Part shown: positions 49,306-57,686 of the stretch, one piece after another
Layout: each line of letters starts with the position of its first letter
Numbering within the stretch: position 1 is the stretch's first letter
From: Cereibacter_A sp052244495
Lineage (GTDB): Bacteria > Pseudomonadota > Alphaproteobacteria > Rhodobacterales > Rhodobacteraceae
Length of the DNA: 64,000 nt
NCBI GenBank assembly: GCA_052244495.1
Contig: JBQPXH010000004.1
Direction: 5' to 3' (one strand)
Translations under genes and position numbers: made by a program
The notes under the pieces: model-generated
Told to the model about the DNA's origin: nothing
What the model saw: the letters and a program-made list of their open reading frames with translations, nothing else
Database searches by the model: none

Positions 49306-50352
49306 TCAGGCGGCTTTGCCCGATCCGCCGCAGACGGGGCAGCCGGGCCGCGGCTTCAGCCCGATCCGCCGTGTCTCGCCCCAAAGCGCGTCGTAGATGA
49401 GAAGCGCGCCGCGCAGGGTGGCGCCGGCGCCGGTCAGATGCTTGACCGCCTCTACCGCCATGATCGAGCCCACCACCCCCGGCAAGGGCGCGATGACCCC
49501 CGCCTCTGCGCAGGTGGGCACGAGGCCCGGAGCGGGCCGTTCCGGGAAGGTGCACTGGAAGCAGGGCCCGCCCTCTGCCGGATGGTAGAGGCTCACCTGC
49601 CCTTCCCACTGCGCGATGGCACCGGAGATCAGCGGCTTGCCCGCCTCGACCGCCACCCGGTTGACGAGATAGCGCGTGTCGAAATTGTCCGTTCCGTCAA
49701 GGATCAGGTCGTAGTCGGCAAGGAGCGCCGCCGCATTCTCCTCGGTCAGCCGCTTCTCGTAGGGCCGGACCTCGATGAAGGGATTGAGCGCCCGCATCGC
49801 CTCGGCCGCCGAATGGACCTTGGGCCAGCCGATCCGCGCATCGGTATGGATCACCTGCCGCTGCAGGTTCGAGGCCTCCACCTGATCCGCGTCGATCACC
49901 CCCACGGTCCCCACCCCCGCCGCCGCGAGATAGAGGAGCGCGGGCGAACCCAGGCCCCCCGCGCCGATCACGAGAACGCGCGCCTCCTTCAGCCGCTTCT
50001 GACCAGGCCCGCCCACCTCGCGCAGCATGATGTGGCGCGCGTAGCGCTCCAGCTCGACCGGCCGGAAAAGGCCCGGAGGCCGTGCCGTCACCCGGGCCTG
50101 CGCGCGCCGGCGCAGCGCGAAGAGCATCCAGCGATAGCCGAGAACCAGCACCGCGAGACCACCCAGCACCAGCCAGGGCTCGGCGCGCCCGCCGGTCGCA
50201 AGCCGGAACGGATGCGCATCGGGCAGCAGCAGGTGCGCGAGCACGACCCCCAGCCAGAGGCAGGCGAGCAGCAGGGCCCGCAGCCGGATCGGCACGCCGA
50301 GGACCCAGCCAAGTCCCCACAGCACAGCCCCGAAGAGGACGAGCGCCATCAT
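49306..50352 (-). CDS. moeB: MoeB/ThiF-type adenylyltransferase with N-terminal membrane segments
   Basis: Activates the C-terminus of a MoaD/ThiS-like sulfur carrier protein by adenylation. The ThiF-type domain (about 95-348) has the nucleotide motif VLVIGAGGLGSP, D-x-D-x-V-x-x-S-N-L-x-R-Q-V in DADQVEASNLQRQV, and zinc cysteine pairs CFQC and CPVCGG. Residues 1-85 hold about three membrane segments, which is unusual for this soluble family. The start is GTG 50355, ATG 50352 or ATG 50349; I use 50352 (TGATG junction with dut). Confidence 0.88.
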   Translation of the reverse strand: MMALVLFGAVLWGLGWVLGVPIRLRALLLACLWLGVVLAHLLLPDAHPFRLATGGRAEPWLVLGGLAVLVLGYRWMLFALRRRAQARVTARPPGLFRPVELERYARHIMLREVGGPGQKRLKEARVLVIGAGGLGSPALLYLAAAGVGTVGVIDADQVEASNLQRQVIHTDARIGWPKVHSAAEAMRALNPFIEVRPYEKRLTEENAAALLADYDLILDGTDNFDTRYLVNRVAVEAGKPLISGAIAQWEGQVSLYHPAEGGPCFQCTFPERPAPGLVPTCAEAGVIAPLPGVVGSIMAVEAVKHLTGAGATLRGALLIYDALWGETRRIGLKPRPGCPVCGGSGKAA

Positions 50353-50819
50353 CACGCGGTTCCGGTCGATCCGAAGCCGCCTGCGCCGCGCGCCGTCTCG
50401 CCCAGCTCCGCCGCCGGCTCGAACAGCGCCTGCACGACGGGCGCCACCACGATCTGCGCGATCCGGTCGCCATGAGCGATGCGGAACGGCTCGGCGCCGA
50501 GGTTGACGAGGATCACGCCAAGCGGGCCGCGGTAATCGGCGTCGATGGTCCCGGGGCTGTTGGGCAGGGATATGCCGTGCTTCAGCGCCAATCCCGAACG
50601 GGGACGAATCTGCAGCTCGAAGCCGTCAGGGATCTCGACGCGCAGGCCCGTGGGCACCAGCGCCCGGCCGAGCGGCGCAAGCTCGATGCCCTCAGCCCGG
50701 ATGTCGGGGGGCAGGTTCGCCCGCAGATCGGCCCCGGCGGCTCCCGCGGTCTCATAGGAGGGCAGCGGCAGCGCCGCATCCGCCCAATCCTCGCGCATCA
50801 CCCTCACCACCGGCCGCAT
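50352..50819 (-). CDS. dut: dUTP diphosphatase
   Basis: Trimeric dUTPase that makes dUMP and keeps uracil out of DNA. The 155-residue product has motifs 1-5: AGAAGADLRA, RPRSGLALKHG, PGTIDADYRG, RIAHGDRIAQ and the C-terminal GGFGSTG. The ATG at 50819 (MRPVVRVMREDW) gives the usual N-terminus. It runs into the moeB-like gene at its stop codon. The coaBC gene is upstream, separated by a dispersed repeat. Confidence 0.96.
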   Translation of the reverse strand: MRPVVRVMREDWADAALPLPSYETAGAAGADLRANLPPDIRAEGIELAPLGRALVPTGLRVEIPDGFELQIRPRSGLALKHGISLPNSPGTIDADYRGPLGVILVNLGAEPFRIAHGDRIAQIVVAPVVQALFEPAAELGETARGAGGFGSTGTA

Positions 50820-50844
50820 CTCCGTCTCCCCTTCAGTCCGCCGT

Positions 50845-50880
50845 TTCATTCTCGTTGAAATATCCCCGCCGGAGGCGCAC
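50845..50880. repeat. Dispersed repeat family 2, copy 2
   Basis: TTCATTCTCGTTGAAATATC followed by a GC-rich piece, between the coaBC stop and the dut start on the same strand. It resembles the copies at 36431 (same orientation) and 58931 (reverse), though it lacks their strong hairpin. Confidence 0.6.
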
Positions 50881-50886
50881 GGCTCC

Positions 50887-52077
50887 TCAGGCGAGACGCT
50901 CGGCGATCCGGGCCGCCAGCCTGCGCGCCACCTCGTCCTTGCCCATGCGGGGCCAGTCCTCGACCCCCGCCTCGGTGATCAGGTGCACCGCGTTCTCCGA
51001 CCCACCCATGATCCCCGTGCCGGGCGAGACATCGTTCGCCACGATCCAGTCGCAGCCCTTGCGCGCGCGCTTGGCGGTCGCATGGGCGACGACCTCATCC
51101 GTCTCGGCCGCGAAGCCCACCACCAGCCGTGGCCTGCCCTCGGCTCGCCGGGCGACGGTCGCCAGGATGTCCGGGTTCTCCGCGAAGTCCAGCGCCGGTC
51201 CGCCCGATCCCTTCTTCATCTTCGACGAGGCGGCGTTGGCCACCCGCCAGTCCGCCACCGCGGCCGCGAAGATGGCGGCATCGACGGGCAGTGCCGCCTC
51301 GACCGCCGCCATCATCTCGCGCGCCGTCTCGACGCGGACGAGTTCCACGCCCGTGGGTGGCGCGACCGCCGCCGGCCCGGTCACGAAGGTCACCCGGGCG
51401 CCAAGGTCCCTCAAAGCCGCAGCCAGCGCCGTGCCCTGCGCCCCGGACGAGCGGTTGGCGATGTAGCGCACGGGATCGATCGGCTCGTGCGTGGGTCCAG
51501 AGGTCACCAGTACCCGCCGTCCCGCCATCGGGCCGCCGCCGAGTGCGCCCTCGATGGCGGAGAGGATCTCCGCAGGTTCGGCCATGCGCCCGAAGCCGAA
51601 TTCGCCGCAGGCCATGTCGCCCTCGTTCGGTCCGACGGCCAGCACCCCGTCTCCGCGCAGGGTGGCCAGGTTGCGCTTCGTCGCGGGATGCTCCCACATC
51701 CGCACGTTCATGGCCGGGGCCATCAGCACCCGTGTGTCCGTTGCGAGCAGCAAGGTCGAGGCAAGATCGTCCGCCCGGCCCTGCGCCATCTTCGCCATGA
51801 GGTCGGCCGTCGCCGGCGCCACCACCACGAGATCCGCCACACGCGACAGCGCGATGTGACCCATCTCGGCCTCCTGGGTGAGGTCGAAGAGTTCCCGGTG
51901 GACCGCCTCGCCCGCCAGAGCCGAAACCGAAAGAGGGGTCACGAACTCGGCCGCCGCGCGGGTCATCACCGGCGTCACCGCACAGCCGCGGTCGCGCAGA
52001 CGGCGGATCAGTTCCAGAACCTTGTAGGCCGCGATCCCGCCGCCGATGATCAGAAGTATGCGCTTTCCGTCCAGCAT
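50887..52077 (-). CDS. coaBC: Bifunctional CoaBC (Dfp): PPC synthetase/decarboxylase
   Basis: Two steps of coenzyme A synthesis: coupling 4-phosphopantothenate with cysteine, then flavin-dependent decarboxylation. The N-terminal HFCD domain (about 1-185) has ILLIIGGGIAAYK, the catalytic histidine near MGHIALSR and the PAMNVRMWEHP motif. The C-terminal CoaB domain begins near RRVLVTSGPTHEPIDPVRYIANRSSG. The 396-residue length and the ATG at 52077 fit the family. ChaN and rpoH are upstream on the same strand. Confidence 0.95.
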   Translation of the reverse strand: MLDGKRILLIIGGGIAAYKVLELIRRLRDRGCAVTPVMTRAAAEFVTPLSVSALAGEAVHRELFDLTQEAEMGHIALSRVADLVVVAPATADLMAKMAQGRADDLASTLLLATDTRVLMAPAMNVRMWEHPATKRNLATLRGDGVLAVGPNEGDMACGEFGFGRMAEPAEILSAIEGALGGGPMAGRRVLVTSGPTHEPIDPVRYIANRSSGAQGTALAAALRDLGARVTFVTGPAAVAPPTGVELVRVETAREMMAAVEAALPVDAAIFAAAVADWRVANAASSKMKKGSGGPALDFAENPDILATVARRAEGRPRLVVGFAAETDEVVAHATAKRARKGCDWIVANDVSPGTGIMGGSENAVHLITEAGVEDWPRMGKDEVARRLAARIAERLA

Positions 52078-52214
52078 CCCGCGCCCCCGAGGCAGAGCCT
52101 CAGGTGTAGGGGGGGCGGCGAGGACTGACAACCCGCGCCATGACCTGCCCGAAAGCCCCGCGCCCACCGCCGGTGCCTGCCTTGCCGGGGGGCGCTTGGC
52201 GCTCGGACACTTCT

Positions 52215-53039
52215 TCAGCGCTCCATGCCGCCGACGAGGTCGGCACAGGGATCGTCGCGCGGGACCGGAGCCGTCACCAGCCAGAGGTCGAACGGCACCT
52301 CTCCTTCCGGGGAAGTCTCGAACTGGCCCACGGAAAGCACGCGCAATTCAGGTGCGGCGTGGGCGAGGACAGACGGAACACCCTTGTCGCGCCGCGCGTG
52401 GCCTGTCCCGGTGATCACTGCTACCGGGCCGCCGGTCTCGTCCAGCGCCTGCAGCACCGACCGGGCGAGCGCGGCATCGCGCAGGCGCTGTGCCTCGACC
52501 ATGCCCGGCAGCAGGTCGGGCGGAAGCGCGTCGCAATGCGCGACGCGTTGCTCTTCCGTGCGATCCGCCAGATCGGCCGCGTCGAGCGGAAGATCGAGGC
52601 CGAAGCGCGGTGCCTCGGCCCCGAAGGCCGCGGCCGCACCCGACTTCACCGCTGCCCGCGCGTCCTCACGCGAAATCTCGGCACCGAACACCTGCGCCTC
52701 GGGCGCAGCCAGGAATATCGGATGATACAAAGCGAAATCCGGCCAGCCAGAACGATCCCATTCAAGTTCCGCGGCAAGCTTGCGCTCGTCGCCGAGCAAC
52801 CGGGGAGCGACCAGAGCCGCCTTTTCCGGTGTAAGCATCTCGAAGACCAGAGCCGACGGCCTCAGGCCCGCAACCGCCACGGCCTGATTTTCATGGTGAC
52901 GGGGATTGTCGTGCACCTCGCCCAGGATCACGACATCGGCGGGCGGCAGGCGGGCAAGATCCGCCGGCTGGATCCGGTCAGCCAGTCCCGGCCGGGCCGC
53001 GACGGCCAGCCCTGCCGCAAGAAGGAGGCTCTGCTTCAT
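52215..53039 (-). CDS. ChaN-like heme-binding protein
   Basis: A 274-residue exported protein of the ChaN/DUF399 family, whose Campylobacter member binds heme. An N-terminal signal (LLLAAGLAVAARPGLADR) without lipobox is followed by the family opening VVILGEVHDNPRHHENQ, the core FEMLTPEKA, and the C-terminal VITGTGHARRDKGVP. The protein begins in ATGA overlap with the rpoH stop, so it is cotranscribed with rpoH. Confidence 0.8.
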   Translation of the reverse strand: MKQSLLLAAGLAVAARPGLADRIQPADLARLPPADVVILGEVHDNPRHHENQAVAVAGLRPSALVFEMLTPEKAALVAPRLLGDERKLAAELEWDRSGWPDFALYHPIFLAAPEAQVFGAEISREDARAAVKSGAAAAFGAEAPRFGLDLPLDAADLADRTEEQRVAHCDALPPDLLPGMVEAQRLRDAALARSVLQALDETGGPVAVITGTGHARRDKGVPSVLAHAAPELRVLSVGQFETSPEGEVPFDLWLVTAPVPRDDPCADLVGGMER

Positions 53040-53914
53040 AGAAGAAAATGATGCACCTCCCGCGACTGGGCTTCAAGGCTCCGCCGCATCTTCGCGAAGG
53101 CAGCTGCTTCAAGCTGCCGCACCCGCTCCTTGGAGAGCTTCAGTTCTTCGCCGAGGCTTTCCAGAGTCCGGGGCATATCGCGCAACTTCCGCTCGGTCAC
53201 GATGAAGCGTTCGCGCGCGTTCAGCTGCTGCATGGCGGCCACAAGCCAGCCGCGAAGCCGCTCGGCATCCAGCGATCCCTCGACCACCTCGGAAGCCTGC
53301 GCCGAATCGTCCTCGAGAGCATCGATCCATTCGCGCCCCTCGTCCTCGGCCGATTGCGTGGCATTGAGCGAGAAATCCGACCCGGAGAGCCGCCCCTCCA
53401 TCATCTCGACATCGGACAGCGGGACCCCCACGTCATGCGCAACCATCTCGCGCAGCTGATGCGCGTCGAGCTGCTCGCCGCGCTGGGATGCCTCACGCTC
53501 GAGCCGGGCCTGAACCCGCCGCATGTTGAAGAAGAGGGCCTTTTGACTGGAGGTCGAGCCCGTGCGCACCAGCGACCAGTTCCGCATCACGTAATCCTGG
53601 ATGGATGCCTTGATCCACCACACGGCATAGGTCGAGAAGCGCACGCCGCGGTCGGGGTCGAACTTGTCTGCGGCCTTCATCAGGCCCAGCGACGCCTCCT
53701 GGATGAGGTCGTTCATCGGCGCGCCGTAGCGGCGGTACTTCGAAGCCATGGAGATGGCGAGCCGCATGTAGGCCGTAATCAGCCGGTGCAGCGCCCGCTC
53801 GTCGCGCTGATCCCGCCAGGCATAGGCGAGGCGGAGCTCGGTTTCGGCATCCAGAAGCTCCGCCCTCATCGCTTGGCGTGACATCGTTTGATCGGTATAT
53901 CCGTCCAGTGCCAT
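53036..53914 (-). CDS. rpoH: RNA polymerase heat-shock/oxidative stress sigma factor (RpoHII-like)
   Basis: Sigma-32-class factor of 292 residues. Region 2 includes ITAYMRLAISMASKYRRYGAPMNDLIQEASLGLM and the DNA-melting part FSTYAVWWIKASIQDYVMRNWS. The RpoH box reads SQKALFFNMRR, and region 4.2 includes LGEELKLSKERVRQLEAAAFAKMRR. The divergent N-terminus and RpoH box favour the RpoHII class known from Rhodobacter, which responds to singlet oxygen through RpoE. The promoter at 53951-53980 has a TGATCC box. ATG at 53914, RBS AGGGGGT. It overlaps chaN downstream. Confidence 0.9.
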   Translation of the reverse strand: MALDGYTDQTMSRQAMRAELLDAETELRLAYAWRDQRDERALHRLITAYMRLAISMASKYRRYGAPMNDLIQEASLGLMKAADKFDPDRGVRFSTYAVWWIKASIQDYVMRNWSLVRTGSTSSQKALFFNMRRVQARLEREASQRGEQLDAHQLREMVAHDVGVPLSDVEMMEGRLSGSDFSLNATQSAEDEGREWIDALEDDSAQASEVVEGSLDAERLRGWLVAAMQQLNARERFIVTERKLRDMPRTLESLGEELKLSKERVRQLEAAAFAKMRRSLEAQSREVHHFLL

Positions 53915-53950
53915 CAGGACCCCCTGTCGAACCCGGTCGCGTCTCGGGAA

Positions 53951-53980
53951 ATACTACGGAAAAAACACATGTCCGGATCA
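53951..53980 (-). promoter_or_regulatory. Candidate group-IV sigma promoter for rpoH
   Basis: Read on the minus strand: TGATCC (53975-53980), 18 bases, then TAGTAT (53951-53956), about 37 nt before the rpoH start. TGATCC is the -35 of Rhodobacter RpoE-type promoters. The -35 box lies within the first codons of cobU on the other strand. Confidence 0.65.
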
Positions 53981-54523
53981 CATGTTTTCACACTGCCACC
54001 ACTCACGCTGGTGCTTGGGGGGGCACGGTCCGGAAAATCTCGAATGGCGGAGCAGCTGGTCATCGGTTCGGGCCGCCCCCGTTTCTACCTTGCAACGGCC
54101 GAAGCATGGGATGACGAGATGCGCGAACGGATCTCGGCTCACCGCCGCGACCGGGGCGACGGCTGGCACACCGTCGAGGAGCCGCGCGATCTCTCTCCTG
54201 CCTTGTCACGGATGCCTCCCGAGGCTTGCGTCCTGCTGGATTGCGCGACGCTGTGGCTGTCCAATCATCTGTGGGCCGAAAGCGACATCGATGCCGAGAT
54301 CGCCGTGCTTCTTCACGCGCTTGGGTCCTGTCCTGCACCCGTTGTCGTGGTCTCAAACGAGGTAGGGTGGGCGATAGTTCCCGAAAATTCTCTGGCAAGG
54401 CGCTTCCGCGACGAACAGGGGCGCCTGAACCAGCGGCTCGCGGCGCAGGCGGGGCTCGTGGTTGCAGTCATGGCCGGCCTGCCAATGGTGCTGAAGGGCC
54501 GCATGCCGGAGGTCGCCGCGTGA
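53969..54523 (+). CDS. cobU: Adenosylcobinamide kinase / guanylyltransferase CobU
   Basis: Bifunctional cobalamin-pathway enzyme: phosphorylates adenosylcobinamide and adds GMP. The 184-residue product has P-loop GGARSGKS at 17-24, the second NTP motif ATAEAWDDEMRERI, VLLDCATLWLSNH, and the C-terminal SNEVGWAIVPENSLAR. The ATG at 53969 is 55 bp from the rpoH start on the other strand. It overlaps the histidine phosphatase gene in GTGA. The other cob genes are not in this window. Confidence 0.95.
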   Translation: MSGSHVFTLPPLTLVLGGARSGKSRMAEQLVIGSGRPRFYLATAEAWDDEMRERISAHRRDRGDGWHTVEEPRDLSPALSRMPPEACVLLDCATLWLSNHLWAESDIDAEIAVLLHALGSCPAPVVVVSNEVGWAIVPENSLARRFRDEQGRLNQRLAAQAGLVVAVMAGLPMVLKGRMPEVAA

Positions 54524-55098
54524 TCCGGCTTCACTGGGTCCGCCACGGCCCGACCCATGCGACGGTGATGCTCGGCTGGACGGACCGCCCGGCGGACCTG
54601 TCCGACGAGGCCACTCTCGCGCGCCTAGACGCGGCCCTGCCGCGAGGCGCATTGCTCATATCGTCGGATCTGGTCCGCGCCTCCGCCACGGCCGATGCAC
54701 TGGCCGAGGGCCGGATGCGCCTCGCCCACGATCCGAGGCTTCGCGAAATCCACTTCGGCGCCTGGGAGGAGCGGAGCTTTGCCGCGATCGAGGCCGGCAC
54801 GCCGCGGCGGATGCGCGCCTTCTGGCAGGATGCCGGCCCGGCTCGCGCTCCCGGAGGGGAAACGTGGCACGAGCTGCGGCACCGCGTGACCGCCGCGATA
54901 CGCGAGATTTGCGAGCATCACGACGGAGAAGACGTGGTCATCGTCTCGCATTTCGGGCCGATCCTCGTCAGCCTGCAGCTGTCCCTCGGCCTCGGCGTGC
55001 AGGAGGCCTTCGGCCACCGGATCGAGCCGCTGTCCGTCACCTCTATGGCCCTGGATCCGTCGGGCTGGAAGGTGATCGGGGTGAACCAGTCGGCCTGA
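54520..55098 (+). CDS. Histidine phosphatase, CobC-like
   Basis: Phosphoglycerate-mutase-fold phosphatase of 192 residues. The phosphohistidine motif is LHWVRHGPTHA, and the second histidine lies in VIVSHFGPI. Position after cobU, with a GTGA start overlap, suggests a role in alpha-ribazole phosphate dephosphorylation (CobC), but the general family also hydrolyses sugar phosphates. GTG start. Confidence 0.85.
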   Translation: MIRLHWVRHGPTHATVMLGWTDRPADLSDEATLARLDAALPRGALLISSDLVRASATADALAEGRMRLAHDPRLREIHFGAWEERSFAAIEAGTPRRMRAFWQDAGPARAPGGETWHELRHRVTAAIREICEHHDGEDVVIVSHFGPILVSLQLSLGLGVQEAFGHRIEPLSVTSMALDPSGWKVIGVNQSA

Positions 55099-55265
55099 TC
55101 GCGACAAGTTCCGCTCTCGGATGCCCGGCCCGTGCCTGCAAGCCCGCGCCTGTCAGGATGTGCCGCCGGAACCACAAACCAGCCGGATCCTGCCCGCAAT
55201 GTGAAGTCGCAGGCTCCCGGCGCAGCCGCCCCCCCATGAAAGTCAGCCGGGCCTGCAGCATCCTG

Positions 55266-55294
55266 TTGCAGCCCGCCCGGCAAGCCGCTATACC
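55266..55294 (+). promoter_or_regulatory. Sigma-70-type promoter of the tRNA-Arg gene
   Basis: TTGCAG (55266-55271), 17 bases, TATACC (55289-55294), ending 10 bases before the tRNA 5-prime end. Confidence 0.7.
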
Positions 55295-55304
55295 GCCCGC
55301 CAAC

Positions 55305-55381
<77 letters not shown>

Positions 55382-55666
55382 TTCAGCCTCTCCCGATCCG
55401 CAGTGTGGTGTCGCCCGGTCGCGGGTGCGCGCTCTTCCATGCTGCTTTCCGGCTCGTTCCGCCTGCGTGCTTCCGGCTTATCCCCTCATCGCGCGCTGCC
55501 GGAGGGACTGCGAACCCGCTTCGCCGGGTCGCGAACGGCTGATCCTTGGGCCGAAATGCCCAGCCTTCGGGCAAACTCCCTTGCTGCAGGCCGACTGCCG
55601 TCGCGGCACTGGACCTCGGGGGCCGCATTCCCTATATAATCAGTCAACAAACCGCGCGAGAGTCTC

Positions 55667-56029
55667 ATGAACCAGCAGCAGGACATGATCGAGGGCGCAC
55701 CCCTCATCAAGCCATCGACGACCGACCATCCGCTCTACGACACCATCGTGGAGGCCTGCCGCACGGTCTACGACCCGGAGATCCCGGTGAACATCTTCGA
55801 CCTCGGGTTGATCTACACGATCGACATTTCGGGCGAGAACGATGTCGAGATCCTGATGACCCTGACCGCACCCGGCTGTCCGGTGGCAGGAGAAATGCCC
55901 GGCTGGGTGCAGGATGCGGTCGAGCCGATTCCCGGCGTCAAGTCTGTGGTCGTCGGCATGACCTTCGATCCTCCCTGGGGAATGGACATGATGTCGGACG
56001 AGGCGCGGCTGGAACTCGGCTTCATGTAG
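55667..56029 (+). CDS. sufT: SufT/MIP18-type (DUF59) iron-sulfur assembly factor
   Basis: A 120-residue protein of the MIP18/DUF59 family that helps mature iron-sulfur proteins. Hallmarks are VEACRTVYDPEIPVNIFDLGLIY and TLTAPGCPVAGEMPGWV, with the single conserved cysteine. A TATAAT at 55635-55640 about 27 bp before the ATG could be its -10, though I see no good -35. The SufA-like gene follows at 94 bp. The rest of the suf operon is not here. Confidence 0.93.
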   Translation: MNQQQDMIEGAPLIKPSTTDHPLYDTIVEACRTVYDPEIPVNIFDLGLIYTIDISGENDVEILMTLTAPGCPVAGEMPGWVQDAVEPIPGVKSVVVGMTFDPPWGMDMMSDEARLELGFM

Positions 56030-56123
56030 ATCCGGTGCGGCGCCAGCAAGGCAGCGGCGGCTGCCGGGCTTGAGACCGCGACGCGCACCTCCCATATCCG
56101 CCTCACAAGCGAGAGGTTTTCAG

Positions 56124-56480
56124 ATGTTCTCCATCCCCGGCAAGCAGGCCGTGACCCTGACCCCAGCCGCGGCGCGGCAGATCGCACGGCTGATGGACAG
56201 GCAGGGCTCGAAGGGTCTGCGCATCGGCGTGAAGAAGGGCGGCTGCGCTGGCATGGAATACACCATGGACTACGTGTCGGACATCAACCCGATGGACGAG
56301 ACCGTCGAGCAGGACGGCGCGCGGGTGATGATTGCCCCCATGGCGCAGATGTTCCTTTTCGGAACCGAGATCGACTACGAGACCGGCCTCATCGAGTCGG
56401 GCTTCAAGTTCCGGAACCCCAATGTCGTCGATGCCTGCGGGTGCGGCGAATCGATCAAGTTCCGCGACGCAGAGGCCTGA
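56124..56480 (+). CDS. sufA: A-type iron-sulfur carrier (SufA/IscA family)
   Basis: A 118-residue A-type carrier. Three cluster-binding cysteines are visible: C45 in KKGGCAGMEY, and two in VDACGCGESI. The opening AVTLTPAAARQIARLMDRQG is family-typical. I use the ATG at 56124; the frame is open 18 codons earlier. It follows sufT and precedes tpiA, all plus strand. Confidence 0.93.
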   Translation: MFSIPGKQAVTLTPAAARQIARLMDRQGSKGLRIGVKKGGCAGMEYTMDYVSDINPMDETVEQDGARVMIAPMAQMFLFGTEIDYETGLIESGFKFRNPNVVDACGCGESIKFRDAEA

Positions 56481-56551
56481 GCGGCCCCCGAGGCTTTCCC
56501 CGCACGTCAGGATCGCTTAACTAGTCCCAGCGAAACCGACAGGGGACAGAC

Positions 56552-57289
56552 ATGCGCAAGCTTGCAGCGGGCAACTGGAAAATGAACGGGGTCGAGGCCG
56601 ATCTCGCCGAGATCGATGCACTCATGGCCGCACATCCGGCGCCGCACTGCGAGATGCTGATCTGCCCGCCCGCGACGCTGCTTGCCCGCATGGCCGCACG
56701 AGCCACCTCGGACCTGATGGTCGGCGGACAGGACTGCCATCCGAAGGTGTCCGGCGCGCACACCGGCGACGTGTCGGCGGCGATGCTGGCCGATGCCGGC
56801 GCGAGCCACGTCATCCTCGGCCATTCCGAGCGGAGGGCCGACCATGGCGAGAGCGACTCGCTCGTGCGGCTGAAGGCGGAGGCCGCGCATTCGGCGGGCC
56901 TTGTCGCCATCGTCTGCGTCGGCGAGACCGAGGCGCAGCGGGATGCCGGCCAGACCCTCGACGTGATCGGCGCGCAACTCGCCGGCTCGGTGCCGGATGG
57001 GGCTTCTGCCTCGAACACCGTCATCGCCTACGAGCCGGTCTGGGCGATCGGCACCGGCCGCACTCCGACCACGGCGGAGATCGCCGAGGTTTATGGGTTC
57101 CTGCGGGCGCGCCTCGCAGAGCGCTTCGGCGACGCGGACGGGTTCCGACTGCTCTACGGCGGATCGGTCAAGCCGTCCAACGCGGCCGAGATCTTTGCCG
57201 TCCCGAACGTGGACGGCGCGCTCGTCGGCGGGGCCAGCCTCAAGGCGGCCGATTTCGGCGGGATCGTCGCGGCGCTCTCGGCCGCCTGA
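56552..57289 (+). CDS. tpiA: Triosephosphate isomerase
   Basis: Interconverts dihydroxyacetone phosphate and glyceraldehyde 3-phosphate. The 245-residue product has GNWKMNG, catalytic His in ILGHSERR, catalytic Glu in AYEPVWAIGTG, and the phosphate-binding YGGSVKP and VGGASL. Not linked to pgk/gap here. A weak RBS (AGGGG) lies 11 bases before the ATG. Confidence 0.97.
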   Translation: MRKLAAGNWKMNGVEADLAEIDALMAAHPAPHCEMLICPPATLLARMAARATSDLMVGGQDCHPKVSGAHTGDVSAAMLADAGASHVILGHSERRADHGESDSLVRLKAEAAHSAGLVAIVCVGETEAQRDAGQTLDVIGAQLAGSVPDGASASNTVIAYEPVWAIGTGRTPTTAEIAEVYGFLRARLAERFGDADGFRLLYGGSVKPSNAAEIFAVPNVDGALVGGASLKAADFGGIVAALSAA

Positions 57290-57686
57290 CCGGACGGCCT
57301 GCATTCCGCAGCAATCGGGTCCGGGTTGGCCGGAGATGCGTGCACTGTGCAGATGCGCGGCCACCCGGCATGCATGAGCCACTTGGCGCAGATGCCCGGA
57401 CCCGTCATGCCATTGCCGCCTGCGCGGCATTGGCACCGGAAGGCGCCGCTGCGTATTACCCTTGGTCGGCGATGGCTGTGGCACGGAGCAGCGGTCCGAC
57501 GGACAGGACGCAGGACGATGCGAACGCGCTTGCGGCACTCTTCCGTTCTGATGAAGTTGATGTTCTGGCCGCGCGAACTGGACAGTCTGGCAGGGCTCGT
57601 CCATCCTTGTCCCGACGCAGGCGACCTTCGCTCACCCACGCGACCCTGACATTCCCTGCGCCGCTCCCCGACATTCGCCCGCACCG
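57290..57686. other. Intergenic region between tpiA and the P450 gene
   Basis: A 397-bp region without a supportable gene. Open frames through it lack family similarity. No terminator or RNA was recognised. The promoter for the P450 gene should be here. Confidence 0.4.

Noticed and set aside
46501..50475. A very long plus-strand open frame of 1324 codons
   Set aside because: It is antisense to the lipocalin, M3 peptidase and MoeB-like genes, which have clear family motifs. Long empty frames are expected at this GC content.
57326..57649. A 107-codon frame between tpiA and the P450 gene
   Set aside because: No ribosome site, no recognisable domain, skewed composition; treated as non-coding.
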